Positions 1 through 8,667 of a DNA stretch of 64,000 nucleotides are shown here, piece after piece; within the stretch, counting starts at the first letter, position 1; each line of letters starts with the position of its first letter. The position numbers and the translations under genes were made by a program. This DNA comes from Thiobacillus sp. 65-29 (lineage in GTDB: Bacteria > Pseudomonadota > Gammaproteobacteria > Burkholderiales > Thiobacillaceae), in NCBI GenBank assembly GCA_001899775.1, contig MKWN01000016.1, positions 124,001 through 188,000 on the forward strand. Reading direction: 5' to 3'. The notes under the pieces were generated by a model, which was not told the DNA's origin, made no database searches, and saw nothing but the letters and a program-made list of their open reading frames with translations.

Positions 1-673
1 CCCCGACGCGTGCGCTGCCGACGGCTTCGCACACCGCCTGCATCACTTCCAGCAGCAGGCGTGCGCGGTTCGCCTGGCTGCCGCCGTAGGCGTCGGTGCG
101 CTGGTTGCTGGACGAACGCAGGAACTGGTCGAGCAGATAGCCATTGCCGGCGTGTACCTCGACCGCGTCGAAACCCGCAGCCATGGCGTTGCGCGCCGCT
201 TCGGCATAGTTCGCGACGAGACCCGGCAATTCGTCCGTGTCCAGCGCACGGGGCGTGACATAGTCCTGCATGTCGCTGCCGGTGAACACCCGTCCCGCCG
301 GACGAATCGCCGAGGGGGCCACCGGCAGCGCTCCGCCGGGCTGCAAGGCGGGATGCGAAATGCGCCCGACGTGCCACAGTTGCAGCGCGATGCGCCCGCC
401 GGCACCGTGTACCGCCGCGGTCACGTGTTTCCAGCCGGCGATCTGCTCCGGCGTGTGAATGCCCGGCGTGCGCGGATAGCCGTGCCCTGCGGCACAGATC
501 GGCGAGGCTTCGCTGAGGATGAGGCCGACGCCGGCACGCTGGCGGTAATATTCGACCATCAACGGTGTCGGCACGTTGCCGGCGCCGGCGCGGCAGCGCG
601 TCAGCGACGACATGACGATGCGGTTGGGCAGTTCGAGATCGCCAAAGCGCGCGGGAGTGAAGAGGTCGGTCAC
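1..673 (-). CDS. Old yellow enzyme family alkene reductase (NemA-like), partial
   Basis: The frame opens with GTG at 673, preceded by an AAAGGG-like ribosome site, and runs off the left edge without a stop, so only about the first 224 residues are seen. The start reads MTDLFTPARFGDLELPNRI, the usual opening of FMN-dependent ene-reductases of the NemA/XenA type, followed by SLTR. Further on come LQLWHVGR, GFDAVEVHAGNGYL and LDQFLRS, with the conserved H and N that bind substrate in this family. These flavoproteins use NAD(P)H to reduce activated alkenes and nitro compounds in the cytoplasm. The substrate cannot be told from sequence. Family assignment is firm; the C-terminal half of the barrel lies outside the window. 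Confidence 0.88.
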   Translation of the reverse strand, partial: MTDLFTPARFGDLELPNRIVMSSLTRCRAGAGNVPTPLMVEYYRQRAGVGLILSEASPICAAGHGYPRTPGIHTPEQIAGWKHVTAAVHGAGGRIALQLWHVGRISHPALQPGGALPVAPSAIRPAGRVFTGSDMQDYVTPRALDTDELPGLVANYAEAARNAMAAGFDAVEVHAGNGYLLDQFLRSSSNQRTDAYGGSQANRARLLLEVMQAVCEAVGSARVG

Positions 674-876
674 GAATTTGCCCTTTCGGAAAATCTGCGG
701 AACAGTAGTTATGGCGCGCTGCGGAAAAAATGCAAGCCCCCGCCATGCGGGAACCTCGGTAGCCCATATTGTCCTATTCACGGTCCGCGGGCCGGCATGC
801 CGTCAAACGGCCACGCACACGGCACCTCCCGCCAGCACAGACGAATTTCACCGATTTTTTCAACAAGGAACCGACA

Positions 877-1554
877 ATGCAAAAGCTTTCCCTTACCGCC
901 CCGCTCCTCGCGAGCCTGCTCGCCGCTGGCTGTGCCACCAACGACCTAGGAGACCGGCGCGAGCTCAGCAAGACCGAAAAGGGTGCGATCATCGGCACCG
1001 CCAGCGGTGCCGCACTGGGCGCAATCATCAACCACAGGAATCGTGGCAAGGGGGCGCTGATCGGCGCGGTCGGCGGCGGCCTCACCGGTGCCGGAGTCGG
1101 CTATTACATGGATCAGCAGGCGAAAGACCTGCAAAAGCAGCTGCAGCCGCAAATCCAGCGCGGTGAAATCACCGTGGAAAAACGCGCCAGCGACAACGCG
1201 CTACTCGTCAGCATGACCGCCAGCACCGGTTTCGACTCGGGCCTCGCCGTGCTGAAACCCGGCTACCTGCCGACACTGGACAAGATCGCACAGGTGCTGA
1301 ATCAGTACGGCAAGACCACGGTGACCGTGATCGGCCACACCGACAACATCGGCAGCCACGAATACAATCAGGCCCTGTCTGAACGCCGCGCGCAGGCGGT
1401 GATGGATCATTTCGCCGCACGTAACGTCAACCCGCTGCGGCTGGAATCCTACGGCAAGGGCAAGACCGAACCGCGTGCCGACAACGCCACCGAAGCCGGT
1501 CGTGCGCTCAACCGCCGCGTCGAGTTGTGGATCGTGCCGGTGGTCGCCAGTTGA
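877..1554 (+). CDS. OmpA-family lipoprotein with glycine-zipper segment (YiaD-like)
   Basis: A 225-residue lipoprotein. The ATG at 877 is chosen because AAGGAA lies just upstream and the product then starts with a short hydrophobic signal ending in the lipobox LAAGC; the frame is open further upstream but lacks these features. After the lipidated Cys comes a glycine-zipper region (GTASGAALGAI, then GAVGGGLTGAGVGYYMD). From about residue 110 there is an OmpA-like peptidoglycan-binding domain with TVIGHTDNIGS and the closing NRRVELWI. The layout matches E. coli YiaD, a multicopy suppressor of bamB-linked defects. It should anchor in a membrane and hold peptidoglycan non-covalently. It is a single gene with cbpA downstream. 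Confidence 0.88.
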   Translation: MQKLSLTAPLLASLLAAGCATNDLGDRRELSKTEKGAIIGTASGAALGAIINHRNRGKGALIGAVGGGLTGAGVGYYMDQQAKDLQKQLQPQIQRGEITVEKRASDNALLVSMTASTGFDSGLAVLKPGYLPTLDKIAQVLNQYGKTTVTVIGHTDNIGSHEYNQALSERRAQAVMDHFAARNVNPLRLESYGKGKTEPRADNATEAGRALNRRVELWIVPVVAS

Positions 1555-1672
1555 CGAATTCAAGCTATCCATCGCTGACGTCGGCAGATACTCGATGGGT
1601 TGCAGGCCGGTGGCAGTGGCCAACCCGAGAGCCGGATTTGTGAGAGAGTGAACCAATCGACGAGGACGCCGC

Positions 1673-2620
1673 ATGCAATTCAAGGACTATTACCAGACGC
1701 TGGGCGTGGCGCGCGATGCCAGCGCGGACGAGGTGAAGAAAGCCTTCCGCAAGCTCGCGCGCAAGTATCACCCGGACGTTTCCAAGGAGGCGGATGCCGA
1801 GGCCCGCATGCAGGAGGTCAACGAGGCCTACGCGGTGCTGTCCGACCCGGAGAAGCGTGCCGCCTACGACCAGGTCGGGCGCGGCTATCAACCGGGGCAG
1901 GACTTTCGCCCGCCACCCGACTGGGACGCCGGATTCGAGTTCTCCGGGCACGGCTTTTCGCCTCACGAGGCGGCCGGCTTCAGCGATTTCTTCGCCGAGC
2001 TGTTCGGCCACATGGGGGCGACGCCACGTGGCACACGCAGTGCGGGCTTCCGTGCACAGGGCGAGGATCATCACGCCAAGGTGCTGCTCGATCTGGAAGA
2101 CGCCTTCACGGGCGCCACACGCCAGATCAACCTGCGCGTACCGCAACTCGATGCGCAGGGACGCGTGCATCTTGCCACCCGCACGCTCAACGTGAAGATT
2201 CCACGCGGTGTACGCGCGGGCCAGGTGATCCGCCTCGCCGGCCAGGGGGCACCTGGAGTGGGTGGCGGCCCCACCGGCGACCTGCTGCTGGAAGTACAGT
2301 TCCGCCCGCATCCGCGCCTGCGCGCCGAGGGTCGCGACGTGCACCTGACGCTCGCACTGGCACCGTGGGAAGCGGCACTCGGCGCCGTTGTCAGCGTCGA
2401 CCTGCCGGGCGGTGCCGTCAAGGTACGCGTTCCCGCAGGCGCACAGAGCGGGCGACAACTGCGCGTGCGGGGTCACGGCCTGCCGGGCGAACCGCCGGGC
2501 GACCTGCTGCTCGACCTGCAGGTGGTGCTGCCGCCGGCCGATTCGCCGAAAGCGCGGGAATTCTATGAAACCATGGCGCGCGAACTGGCGTTCGAACCGC
2601 GCCGGTCCGGGAGGACGTGA
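1673..2620 (+). CDS. cbpA: DnaJ-class co-chaperone / curved DNA-binding protein CbpA
   Basis: A 315-residue type II J-domain protein. Residues 5-68 form the J domain with the HPD tripeptide (KYHPDVSKE) that stimulates DnaK ATPase. A G/F-like linker follows (about 75-125), then two beta-sandwich substrate-binding domains (about 130-305) as in CbpA/DnaJ C-terminal regions. There is no zinc-finger cysteine cluster, which separates it from DnaJ itself. CbpA acts as a DnaK partner and, in E. coli, a nucleoid-associated protein in stationary phase. It is followed three bases later by cbpM, the usual operon order. The start is the ATG directly before [11 protein letters not shown]. Confidence 0.95.
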   Translation: MQFKDYYQTLGVARDASADEVKKAFRKLARKYHPDVSKEADAEARMQEVNEAYAVLSDPEKRAAYDQVGRGYQPGQDFRPPPDWDAGFEFSGHGFSPHEAAGFSDFFAELFGHMGATPRGTRSAGFRAQGEDHHAKVLLDLEDAFTGATRQINLRVPQLDAQGRVHLATRTLNVKIPRGVRAGQVIRLAGQGAPGVGGGPTGDLLLEVQFRPHPRLRAEGRDVHLTLALAPWEAALGAVVSVDLPGGAVKVRVPAGAQSGRQLRVRGHGLPGEPPGDLLLDLQVVLPPADSPKAREFYETMARELAFEPRRSGRT

Positions 2621-2623
2621 ACC

Positions 2624-2914
2624 ATGCACGACGACGACATCTTCACCGGCAGTCTCATGGAGGCCTCCTGGCTCACCCTGGAGCAGGTCGCCGCAGCCTG
2701 CAGCGTCGAATCCGACTGGCTCGTGCGCCATATCGGCGAAGGCCTGTTTCCGCATGTGGAAAGCATCGCCGGCACGTGGCGCTTTTCCGGCGCGAGCCTC
2801 GTGCGCGCGCGGCGCATGCGCGAACTCGAACGCGACTTCGACGCCGTGCCCGAGCTCGCGGCACTGGTCGCCGACCTGCTGGAGGAACTCGACGCACTGC
2901 GCCAGCGGCGTTGA
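2624..2914 (+). CDS. cbpM: Chaperone modulator CbpM
   Basis: A 96-residue MerR-like helix-turn-helix protein. WLTLEQVAAACSVESDWLVRH resembles a MerR winged-helix start and is followed by a helical C-terminus rich in R, E and L. CbpM binds the J domain of CbpA and blocks both its co-chaperone and its DNA-binding roles. The start follows the cbpA stop by three bases, with GGGAGG about ten bases before it inside the end of cbpA, so translation is probably coupled. Length and context match the family well. Confidence 0.9.
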   Translation: MHDDDIFTGSLMEASWLTLEQVAAACSVESDWLVRHIGEGLFPHVESIAGTWRFSGASLVRARRMRELERDFDAVPELAALVADLLEELDALRQRR

Positions 2915-2954
2915 CGTGACACTCGCACAGCGAGACCCCGCCCTGTGACGTGCC

Positions 2955-3656
2955 TCAGATCCGGAACAGTGCGGCGCTCATCCCGCGCAGTGCGGCGCGC
3001 CGTGCCAGCGCATCGGGACACAGGACCGCGACCTGCTCCCAGAAACGTGGCGAATGGTCGAGGTGGACGAGATGGGCAATCTCGTGCGCGGCGACGTAGT
3101 CCACCAAGGCCAGTGGCGCCTGCACCAGCCGCCAGTTGAGGCGGACATGGCCACGCCGCGTGCAACTGCCCCACTGCGTCTGGGCGTCGGACAGCGCGAA
3201 GCACGCCGGCGCACGGCCGAGTCGGCGCGCCATCCGGGCGATTCGCCACGCCAGCAGGCGCGCGGCGCGCGCGACCAGCCATTCGCGCACCAGCGCCGCG
3301 ACATCCGCCGATAACGGCGCATGGACATGCAGCCGGTCGCCGCGGCGACGCACGTCACAGAACAGCGACGGACGCACCTCGATGATGAGTGCGCGTCCGA
3401 GGTAGCGCACCTCGCTGGAGGCTTCGGCCGGCGGCACCCGTGCCTGCATGCGCGACCACGCACGGCGCAGCCAGTCGCGCTGGTGCAGGACATAGCCCTC
3501 GATTTCCTCGCGTGGCGTCCACACCGGCGCATGGATGCGCACCTCGTGCGCGGTGACGGTCAAGCCAAGGGTACGGCGGCGGCGCGAGCGGCTCAGCCGG
3601 TAGGGAACCGTGGCGTCGCCGAGTTGCAGGACGCCGTTATTGGCGCGCGGCAGCAG
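2955..3656 (-). CDS. YgjP/DUF45-type zinc metallopeptidase-like protein
   Basis: About 233 residues. The zinc site is the HExxH motif in VAAHEIAHLVHLDHSPRFW, with a second conserved block QWGSCTRRGHVRLNWRL. These are the two signatures of the M48-like metal-dependent hydrolases related to YgjP and SprT. The start is unclear: homology begins around VLQLGDATVPYRL, just past the plsC stop at 3637, and no ATG, GTG or TTG sits in frame close before it. The coordinate given uses an in-frame CTG; the frame itself opens much further up inside plsC. It is the last gene of a glyQ-glyS-gmhB-plsC-metallopeptidase run typical of Betaproteobacteria. Its substrate is unknown. Confidence 0.8.
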   Translation of the reverse strand: MLPRANNGVLQLGDATVPYRLSRSRRRRTLGLTVTAHEVRIHAPVWTPREEIEGYVLHQRDWLRRAWSRMQARVPPAEASSEVRYLGRALIIEVRPSLFCDVRRRGDRLHVHAPLSADVAALVREWLVARAARLLAWRIARMARRLGRAPACFALSDAQTQWGSCTRRGHVRLNWRLVQAPLALVDYVAAHEIAHLVHLDHSPRFWEQVAVLCPDALARRAALRGMSAALFRI

Positions 3657-4359
3657 GGGGCAACCTCGCCATTTCGGCTTCGATCCACGCCTCGGTGGCG
3701 CGGGTGAGTTCGGCCGCAGACCTGCCGGCCGGTTCGATCGCCGGGCCGATGCTGACGGTGACCGTGCCAGGACGCTTGACGAACGCGTTTTTCGGCCACA
3801 CTTCACCGGCGTTGTGCGCCACCGGCACGATGGGCGCGCCGGTTTCCGCGGCCAGCCATGCGCCGCCGATGCCATAGCGTCCCTTCTCGCCGGGCGCGAC
3901 GCGCGTGCCCTCGGGAAACACCAGTACCCAGAAATTCTGTGCCAGCTTGGCGCTGCCCTGGCTGACGATCTGCTTCAGCGCCTCGCGCCCGGCGCTGCGG
4001 TCGATGGCGATCGGCGAAAGCATGCGATAGGCCCAGCCGAAGAACGGCACCCTGAGCAGTTCCTGCTTGATCACCGCCGACACCGGTGGAAACAGGAACA
4101 GGAAGGCCACCGTCTCCCACGCCGACTGGTGCTTGGCGAGCACCACCGCCGGTCGGTCGGGCAGGTGTTCGTGGCCACGCACCACGTAGCGGATGCCGAG
4201 CACCCAGCGTGCGAGCCAAATCACGATATGGTTGTAGCCGGTGATCATGCGGTAGCGCGCATGCGGTGGAAACGGGAAGCTCAGCAACGCAACCACGCTG
4301 AACAGCACCGTGAGCAATGCCTGCATCACGGCGAAAAGCGCCGAGCGCAAAAAATTCAC
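3637..4359 (-). CDS. plsC: 1-acyl-sn-glycerol-3-phosphate acyltransferase
   Basis: A 240-residue inner-membrane acyltransferase. An N-terminal hydrophobic stretch (about residues 5-30) anchors it. Acyltransferase motif I is AKHQSAWET, an H-x4-E form common in betaproteobacterial PlsC. The FPEGTRVAPGEKGRYG block supplies the phosphate-binding motif and IVPVAHN follows. It makes phosphatidic acid by acylating the 2-position of lysophosphatidic acid. Its ATG overlaps the gmhB stop by four bases (4356-4359), which indicates translational coupling. Whether it is the main housekeeping PlsC or a paralogue cannot be decided from this window. Confidence 0.9.
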   Translation of the reverse strand: MNFLRSALFAVMQALLTVLFSVVALLSFPFPPHARYRMITGYNHIVIWLARWVLGIRYVVRGHEHLPDRPAVVLAKHQSAWETVAFLFLFPPVSAVIKQELLRVPFFGWAYRMLSPIAIDRSAGREALKQIVSQGSAKLAQNFWVLVFPEGTRVAPGEKGRYGIGGAWLAAETGAPIVPVAHNAGEVWPKNAFVKRPGTVTVSIGPAIEPAGRSAAELTRATEAWIEAEMARLPPAAARQ

Positions 4360-4898
4360 GCGGCGATCCTCAACAGATGCTCGACCACCTCGCCAAGATC
4401 GGCGAACACCGGCGTATCCCCCGGCAGGCCGCCGGCTGCCAGCGTCTTCTCGCCCTTGCCGGTACGCACCAGCACCGGCCGCGCGCCGACCGCTGCGGCG
4501 GCGAGCAGGTCGCGCAGCGAATCGCCCACCGCCGGCACGCCTGCCAGATCGCGCCCGTAACGCGTGGCGATCTCGTTGAACAGCCCGGGTTTCGGTTTAC
4601 GGCAGTCGCACTCGCTCTCGGCGGCATGCGGGCAGTAAAACACCGCCTCGATACGCCCGCCGGCCTGTGCCACCGCCTTGTGCATCTTGGCGTGGATGGC
4701 GTTCAAGGTCGCCATCTCGAACAGGCCGCGCGCGAGGCCGGACTGGTTGGTCGCCACCACCACGCGCCAGCCCTCGCGTGTCAGCCGCGCGATCGCCTCC
4801 AGGCTGCCTGGAATCGGCCGCCATTCATCCGGCGACTTGATGTACTGATCGGAGCCGAAATTGATCACGCCATCGCGATCGAGAATGATGAGCTTCAT
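4356..4898 (-). CDS. gmhB: D-glycero-beta-D-manno-heptose-1,7-bisphosphate 7-phosphatase
   Basis: A 180-residue HAD-superfamily phosphatase. The nucleophile motif is DRDGVIN at residues 8-14. TNQSG is motif II and the zinc-binding Cys/His run CPHAAESECDCRKPKPG marks GmhB specifically. AVGDSLRDL gives the final acidic motif. It removes the 7-phosphate during ADP-heptose synthesis for the lipopolysaccharide inner core. It lies between glyS and plsC and overlaps plsC by four bases. Length equals the usual ~180-190 residues. Confidence 0.94.
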   Translation of the reverse strand: MKLIILDRDGVINFGSDQYIKSPDEWRPIPGSLEAIARLTREGWRVVVATNQSGLARGLFEMATLNAIHAKMHKAVAQAGGRIEAVFYCPHAAESECDCRKPKPGLFNEIATRYGRDLAGVPAVGDSLRDLLAAAAVGARPVLVRTGKGEKTLAAGGLPGDTPVFADLGEVVEHLLRIAA

Positions 4899-4928
4899 GG
4901 CGACACTCCTGTACTGCGGGAGACCATC

Positions 4929-7031
4929 TTACGCTGCCAGGCGCGACAGGTCCGCCACGCGGTTCATGGTGCGGTGCAACTGGTTGAGCAAGGCAAGGCG
5001 GTTGGCCTTCAGTGCCGCATCCTCAGCGTTGACCATGACCTTGTCGAAGAAGGCGTCGACCGGTGCCTTGAGTGCGGCGAGCACCTGCAACGAAGCCGTA
5101 TAGTCGCCCGCCAGGAACGCCGCGTCGGCACGTGGTGCGATGTCCGTCAGTGCGGCGAACAGGGCCTTTTCCTCCGCCTCGACGAAGCGCGCCACATCGG
5201 CCGCCGCACCCACTTCGCCTTCGGCCTTTTTCAGGATATTGCCAACGCGCTTGTTGGCGGCGGCCAGGCTTTCCGCTTCCGGCAACGCCGCGAAGGCGCG
5301 CACCGCTTCGAGCCGCCGGGGAATATCGGCGAGCACCGGCGGGCGCAGGCTCAGCACGGCGTCGACTTCGTTGGCGCTGAAGCCCCGCTCGCGCTCCATG
5401 CCGCTGATGCGATCATAGACGAAGTTCTCCAGCTCCGCGCCCACGTCACCCAGCAACCCGGCCGGAAATGCGGCGAGCGCATCCTTCAGCAGCGCATCGA
5501 GATGCAACCCCGGCTTCTCGGTCAGCATGCGGATCACACCCAGTGCATGCCGGCGCAACGCGAACGGGTCCTTGTCGCCGGAAGGCTTCTCGCCGATACC
5601 GAACAGGCCCGCGAGCGTTTCCAGCTTGTCCGCCAGCGCCACGCACACCCCCACCTCGTTGCGTGGCAGGGTGTCGCCGGCGAAGCGCGGCTTGTAGTGA
5701 TCCTCGATGGCGAAGGCGATATCGTCAGCAATGCCATCGTGCTGCGCATAGTAGCGCCCCATGATGCCCTGCAGTTCGGGAAACTCGCCGACCATGTCGG
5801 TAAGCAGGTCCGCCTTGGCCAGCAGCGCCGCCTGGTCGGCCTTCAGCGCCAGCGTCGCGCCGCCGAGCTTCTCGCCGATCGCGCGGGCGATCGCCTGCAC
5901 CCGCGTCACCCGCTCGCCCTGAGTACCCAGCTTGTTGTGGTACACGACTTTCGCCAGCCCGAGTACACGCGAGTCCAGTGTCCTCCTGCGGTCCTGGTCG
6001 AAGAAGAAGCGGGCATCGGCCAGACGCGGGCGCACCACGCGCTCGTTGCCTCCCACCACCGCCGACGCATCGGCCGGTGAAATGTTGGAGACGATGAGAA
6101 AGCGGTTGGTGAGCCGGCCGGCCGCGTCCAGCAGCGGGAAATACTTCTGGTTTGCCTTCATGGTCAGGATCAGGCACTCCTGCGGCACTTCCAGGAAGGC
6201 CTCGTCGAACCTGCCGAGCAGCACGTTGGGGCGCTCGACCAGCGCGGTCACCTCGTCGAGCAAAGCATCGTCCTCGATCGGCGCAAGCCCCAGCGGTGCC
6301 GCTGACGCCGCGAGCTGGCGCGCGATCTCGGCGCGCCGCTCGGTGAAGCTCGCGATCACCGCACCTTCGTCGCGCATCTGTTCCGCATAGGCGTCGGCGG
6401 AACGCAGCGCCACCGGATTCGTCTTCGCCTCGAAACGATGCCCCTGCGTCGTGCGCCCGGCGGCAAGACCGAGCACCGACAGCGGCACCACTTCCGTCCC
6501 GTGCAGCGCCACCAGACCATGCACCGGCCGCACGAAGTTCACCGTGCTCCAGCCATCGGCGAGCTGGTAGCTCATGATCTTCGGGATCGGCAGCTTCGCC
6601 ATCGCGGCTTCCAGCGCGTGCTGCAGGCCGTCGGCCAGACTCACGCCCGGCGCGATGCTGTCGAAGAACAGCGCCGCCTGCTTGCCCTCGCCTTCGCGGC
6701 GCAGACTGCCTGCCGCGGACGCATCCGCGCCCAGCGCGGCCAGACGCTTCAGCAGCGCCGCGGTCGGCGCGCCGTTGGCGTCGAAGCCCACCGCGACCGG
6801 CATCAGTTTTGTCGCCACCGGACGGTCGGCGGCGCGCGCCAGCACGCCGGCCACATGCGCACCCAACCGGCGCGGCGAGGCGAAGCTCGCCACCGTGGCG
6901 CTCGCCTCCGCCAATCCCTGCGCCACCAGAGCCTCGGCCAGCACAGCGGCAAAGGCATCGCCCAGTTTTTTCAGTGCCTTCGGTGGCAATTCCTCGACGA
7001 ACAGTTCGACCAGCAGGTTCTGCGCGCTCAT
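4929..7031 (-). CDS. glyS: Glycine--tRNA ligase beta subunit
   Basis: A 700-residue protein matching full-length GlyS. It starts [19 protein letters not shown] and carries family blocks such as [21 protein letters not shown] and [13 protein letters not shown], then an HD-like region and a C-terminal anticodon-binding helical domain with [17 protein letters not shown]. With GlyQ it forms the alpha2beta2 glycyl-tRNA synthetase of most Gram-negative bacteria; the beta chain contributes tRNA recognition. The start overlaps the glyQ stop by four bases (7028-7031). Confidence 0.97.
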   Translation of the reverse strand: MSAQNLLVELFVEELPPKALKKLGDAFAAVLAEALVAQGLAEASATVASFASPRRLGAHVAGVLARAADRPVATKLMPVAVGFDANGAPTAALLKRLAALGADASAAGSLRREGEGKQAALFFDSIAPGVSLADGLQHALEAAMAKLPIPKIMSYQLADGWSTVNFVRPVHGLVALHGTEVVPLSVLGLAAGRTTQGHRFEAKTNPVALRSADAYAEQMRDEGAVIASFTERRAEIARQLAASAAPLGLAPIEDDALLDEVTALVERPNVLLGRFDEAFLEVPQECLILTMKANQKYFPLLDAAGRLTNRFLIVSNISPADASAVVGGNERVVRPRLADARFFFDQDRRRTLDSRVLGLAKVVYHNKLGTQGERVTRVQAIARAIGEKLGGATLALKADQAALLAKADLLTDMVGEFPELQGIMGRYYAQHDGIADDIAFAIEDHYKPRFAGDTLPRNEVGVCVALADKLETLAGLFGIGEKPSGDKDPFALRRHALGVIRMLTEKPGLHLDALLKDALAAFPAGLLGDVGAELENFVYDRISGMERERGFSANEVDAVLSLRPPVLADIPRRLEAVRAFAALPEAESLAAANKRVGNILKKAEGEVGAAADVARFVEAEEKALFAALTDIAPRADAAFLAGDYTASLQVLAALKAPVDAFFDKVMVNAEDAALKANRLALLNQLHRTMNRVADLSRLAA

Positions 7032-7951
7032 GCGGCTGCCTTCCGTTCCAGTTGCGCGATCACCTCATCCGCCCACGCGCGCGGCGCCAGCGGAAAACCC
7101 AGACGCGCGCGGCTGTCGACGTAGCTCTTCGCCACGCTGCGCGCAAGATTGCGGATGCGGCCGATGTAGGCGGCGCGCTCGGTCACCGAAATGGCCCCGC
7201 GCGCATCAAGCAGGTTGAAGGTGTGCGCGGCTTTCAGCACCTGTTCATACGCCGGCAGCGCGAGCTGCGCCGCCACCAGTTCCTGCGCCTTCTTCTCGTG
7301 CGCGGAAAATGCACCGAGCAGAAAGTCGACGTCGCTATGCTCGAAGTTGTAGGCGCTCTGTTCCACCTCGTTCTGGTGATACACGTCGCGGTAGCTGAGC
7401 CCCTCCGTCCAGGTGAGATCGAACACGCTCTCCACGCCCTGCAGATACATCGCCAGGCGTTCCAGCCCGTAGGTGATCTCGCCGGTGATCGGCTTGCAGT
7501 CGATGCCGCCGACCTGCTGGAAATAGGTGAACTGGGTCACCTCCATGCCGTTGAGCCACACCTCCCAGCCCAGGCCCCACGCGCCGAGCGTGGGATTCTC
7601 CCAGTCGTCCTCGACGAAGCGCACGTCGTTCTTCGTGAGATCGAAACCGAGTGCCTCCAGCGAACCGAGATACAGTTCGAGGATGTTCGCCGGCGCCGGC
7701 TTCAGCACCACCTGGAACTGGTAGTAGTGCTGCAGCCGGTTGGGGTTGTCACCGTAACGGCCATCCTTCGGGCGCCGCGAGGGCTGCACGTAGGCCGCTT
7801 TCCACGGCTCGGGGCCGAGTGCGCGCAGGAAGGTCGCGGTGTGCGAGGTACCGGCGCCGACTTCCATGTCGTAAGGCTGCAAGAGCGCACAGCCGCGCTC
7901 GCCCCAGTAGCGTTGCAGGGTGAGGATGATGTCCTGAAAGGTGGGGTTCAC
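7028..7951 (-). CDS. glyQ: Glycine--tRNA ligase alpha subunit
   Basis: A 307-residue class II aminoacyl-tRNA synthetase catalytic subunit. It opens [20 protein letters not shown], then has [20 protein letters not shown] and the class II motif residues in [20 protein letters not shown]. It binds glycine and ATP and forms glycyl-adenylate. It is the first gene of glyQ-glyS-gmhB-plsC. The bases up to the toxin remnant (7952-8090) should hold the operon promoter, but I could not pick out clear -35/-10 boxes. Confidence 0.97.
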   Translation of the reverse strand: MNPTFQDIILTLQRYWGERGCALLQPYDMEVGAGTSHTATFLRALGPEPWKAAYVQPSRRPKDGRYGDNPNRLQHYYQFQVVLKPAPANILELYLGSLEALGFDLTKNDVRFVEDDWENPTLGAWGLGWEVWLNGMEVTQFTYFQQVGGIDCKPITGEITYGLERLAMYLQGVESVFDLTWTEGLSYRDVYHQNEVEQSAYNFEHSDVDFLLGAFSAHEKKAQELVAAQLALPAYEQVLKAAHTFNLLDARGAISVTERAAYIGRIRNLARSVAKSYVDSRARLGFPLAPRAWADEVIAQLERKAAA

Positions 7952-8090
7952 GGCGGATCTGCGGCTTTTCGGGAAAGCGGCATTTTAACGTGGTTGGGGT
8001 GGGTTTCGTTGCTGGCCGTGGTCGGGGATGGTGCTGGGCTACCCCCGGCCAACGGGCCTTAAACCTGCACTGCCCTGAGCAACACAAAAA

Positions 8091-8409
8091 TCAGTTCCCA
8101 GCCAGCCGCCCAGCCGTAGCGTCATCCAGCAACCGCCTGCCATGCACCACCGCAGTCACCAATACCCGCTCCGGCTCAACCCGGTAAATCAAGCGATAGC
8201 TGTAAACAAAACGCTCACGAATATTCGATTGATTCAGTTCCGGGGCGACGCGGCCGGACTCGGGAAACCGATTCAACCCAATGGCCGTTGCGAGCACTTT
8301 CTCAACAACCGCCGCCGCATAAAAAGCCGAATCACGTGCGATATAAGCTTCTGATATAAGCTGCAATATCGTTTACATCTTCCAGCGCCTCGGGCGACCA
8401 GACTACGAT
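8091..8409 (-). pseudogene. RelE/ParE-type toxin, frameshifted by a 13-bp duplication
   Basis: In the frame that starts right after the antitoxin, the product reads VVWSPEALEDVNDIAAYI and then meets a stop. The rest, AYIARDSAFYAAAVVEK through RVLVTAVVHGRRLL, lies in another frame ending at 8091. The break is a 13-bp partial tandem duplication: GATATAAGCT occurs at 8340-8349 and again at 8353-8362. Removing one copy restores a continuous toxin of about 100 residues. The 5' end also lacks a normal start codon (ATC at 8409 or GTA at 8406). The visible parts fit the ParE/RelE superfamily of gyrase- or ribosome-directed toxins. It is very probably inactive. Confidence 0.8.
8340..8362 (-). repeat. 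13-bp tandem duplication breaking the toxin frame
   Basis: GATATAAGCT is present twice with a 13-base period (8340-8349 and 8353-8362). The extra 13 bases shift the reading frame of the ParE-type toxin by one. This looks like a replication-slippage product. Confidence 0.85.
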
Positions 8410-8594
8410 TTACTGAGCCATTTTCCGGGATCCGCCGCTACCTGCGCTTGTGTGAGCGCGCCTTCGGATTCCGCCCGCTCCAAGCCGCGGCGTATCTTTT
8501 CGATGACATAGAGGTGATATTGCACATCTTCGAGTGAGCTGCCTTCGGGCAGCCGCTCAAGCAGAGACGCAACTTCCTGTTTGGCGGTTTGCAT
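8403..8594 (-). CDS. Antitoxin partner of the decayed ParE/RelE-type toxin
   Basis: A 63-residue acidic protein starting MQTAKQEVASLLERLPEGSS and ending DPGKWLSKS. The ATG at 8594 has an AGGAAA ribosome site eight bases before it. The block LEDVQYHLYVIEKIRRGLERAE is typical of small helical antitoxins that precede RelE/ParE toxins. Its stop at 8403 falls inside the first codons of the toxin frame, the normal coupled antitoxin-toxin order. Because the toxin is frameshifted, this gene may survive as an orphan. No DNA-binding fold can be assigned with certainty. Confidence 0.75.
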   Translation of the reverse strand: MQTAKQEVASLLERLPEGSSLEDVQYHLYVIEKIRRGLERAESEGALTQAQVAADPGKWLSKS

Positions 8595-8667
8595 GACGAT
8601 TTCCTGTGAATGGATGTCTTGGCAGTTTAGCACCCGGTGCTTACGTTCCCCGGCAAAGCAACAAGCG

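Noticed and set aside
43-405. A separate minus-strand ORF inside the old yellow enzyme region
   Set aside because: It is another frame of the same strand region; the OYE frame starting with GTG at 673 is the one with family motifs.
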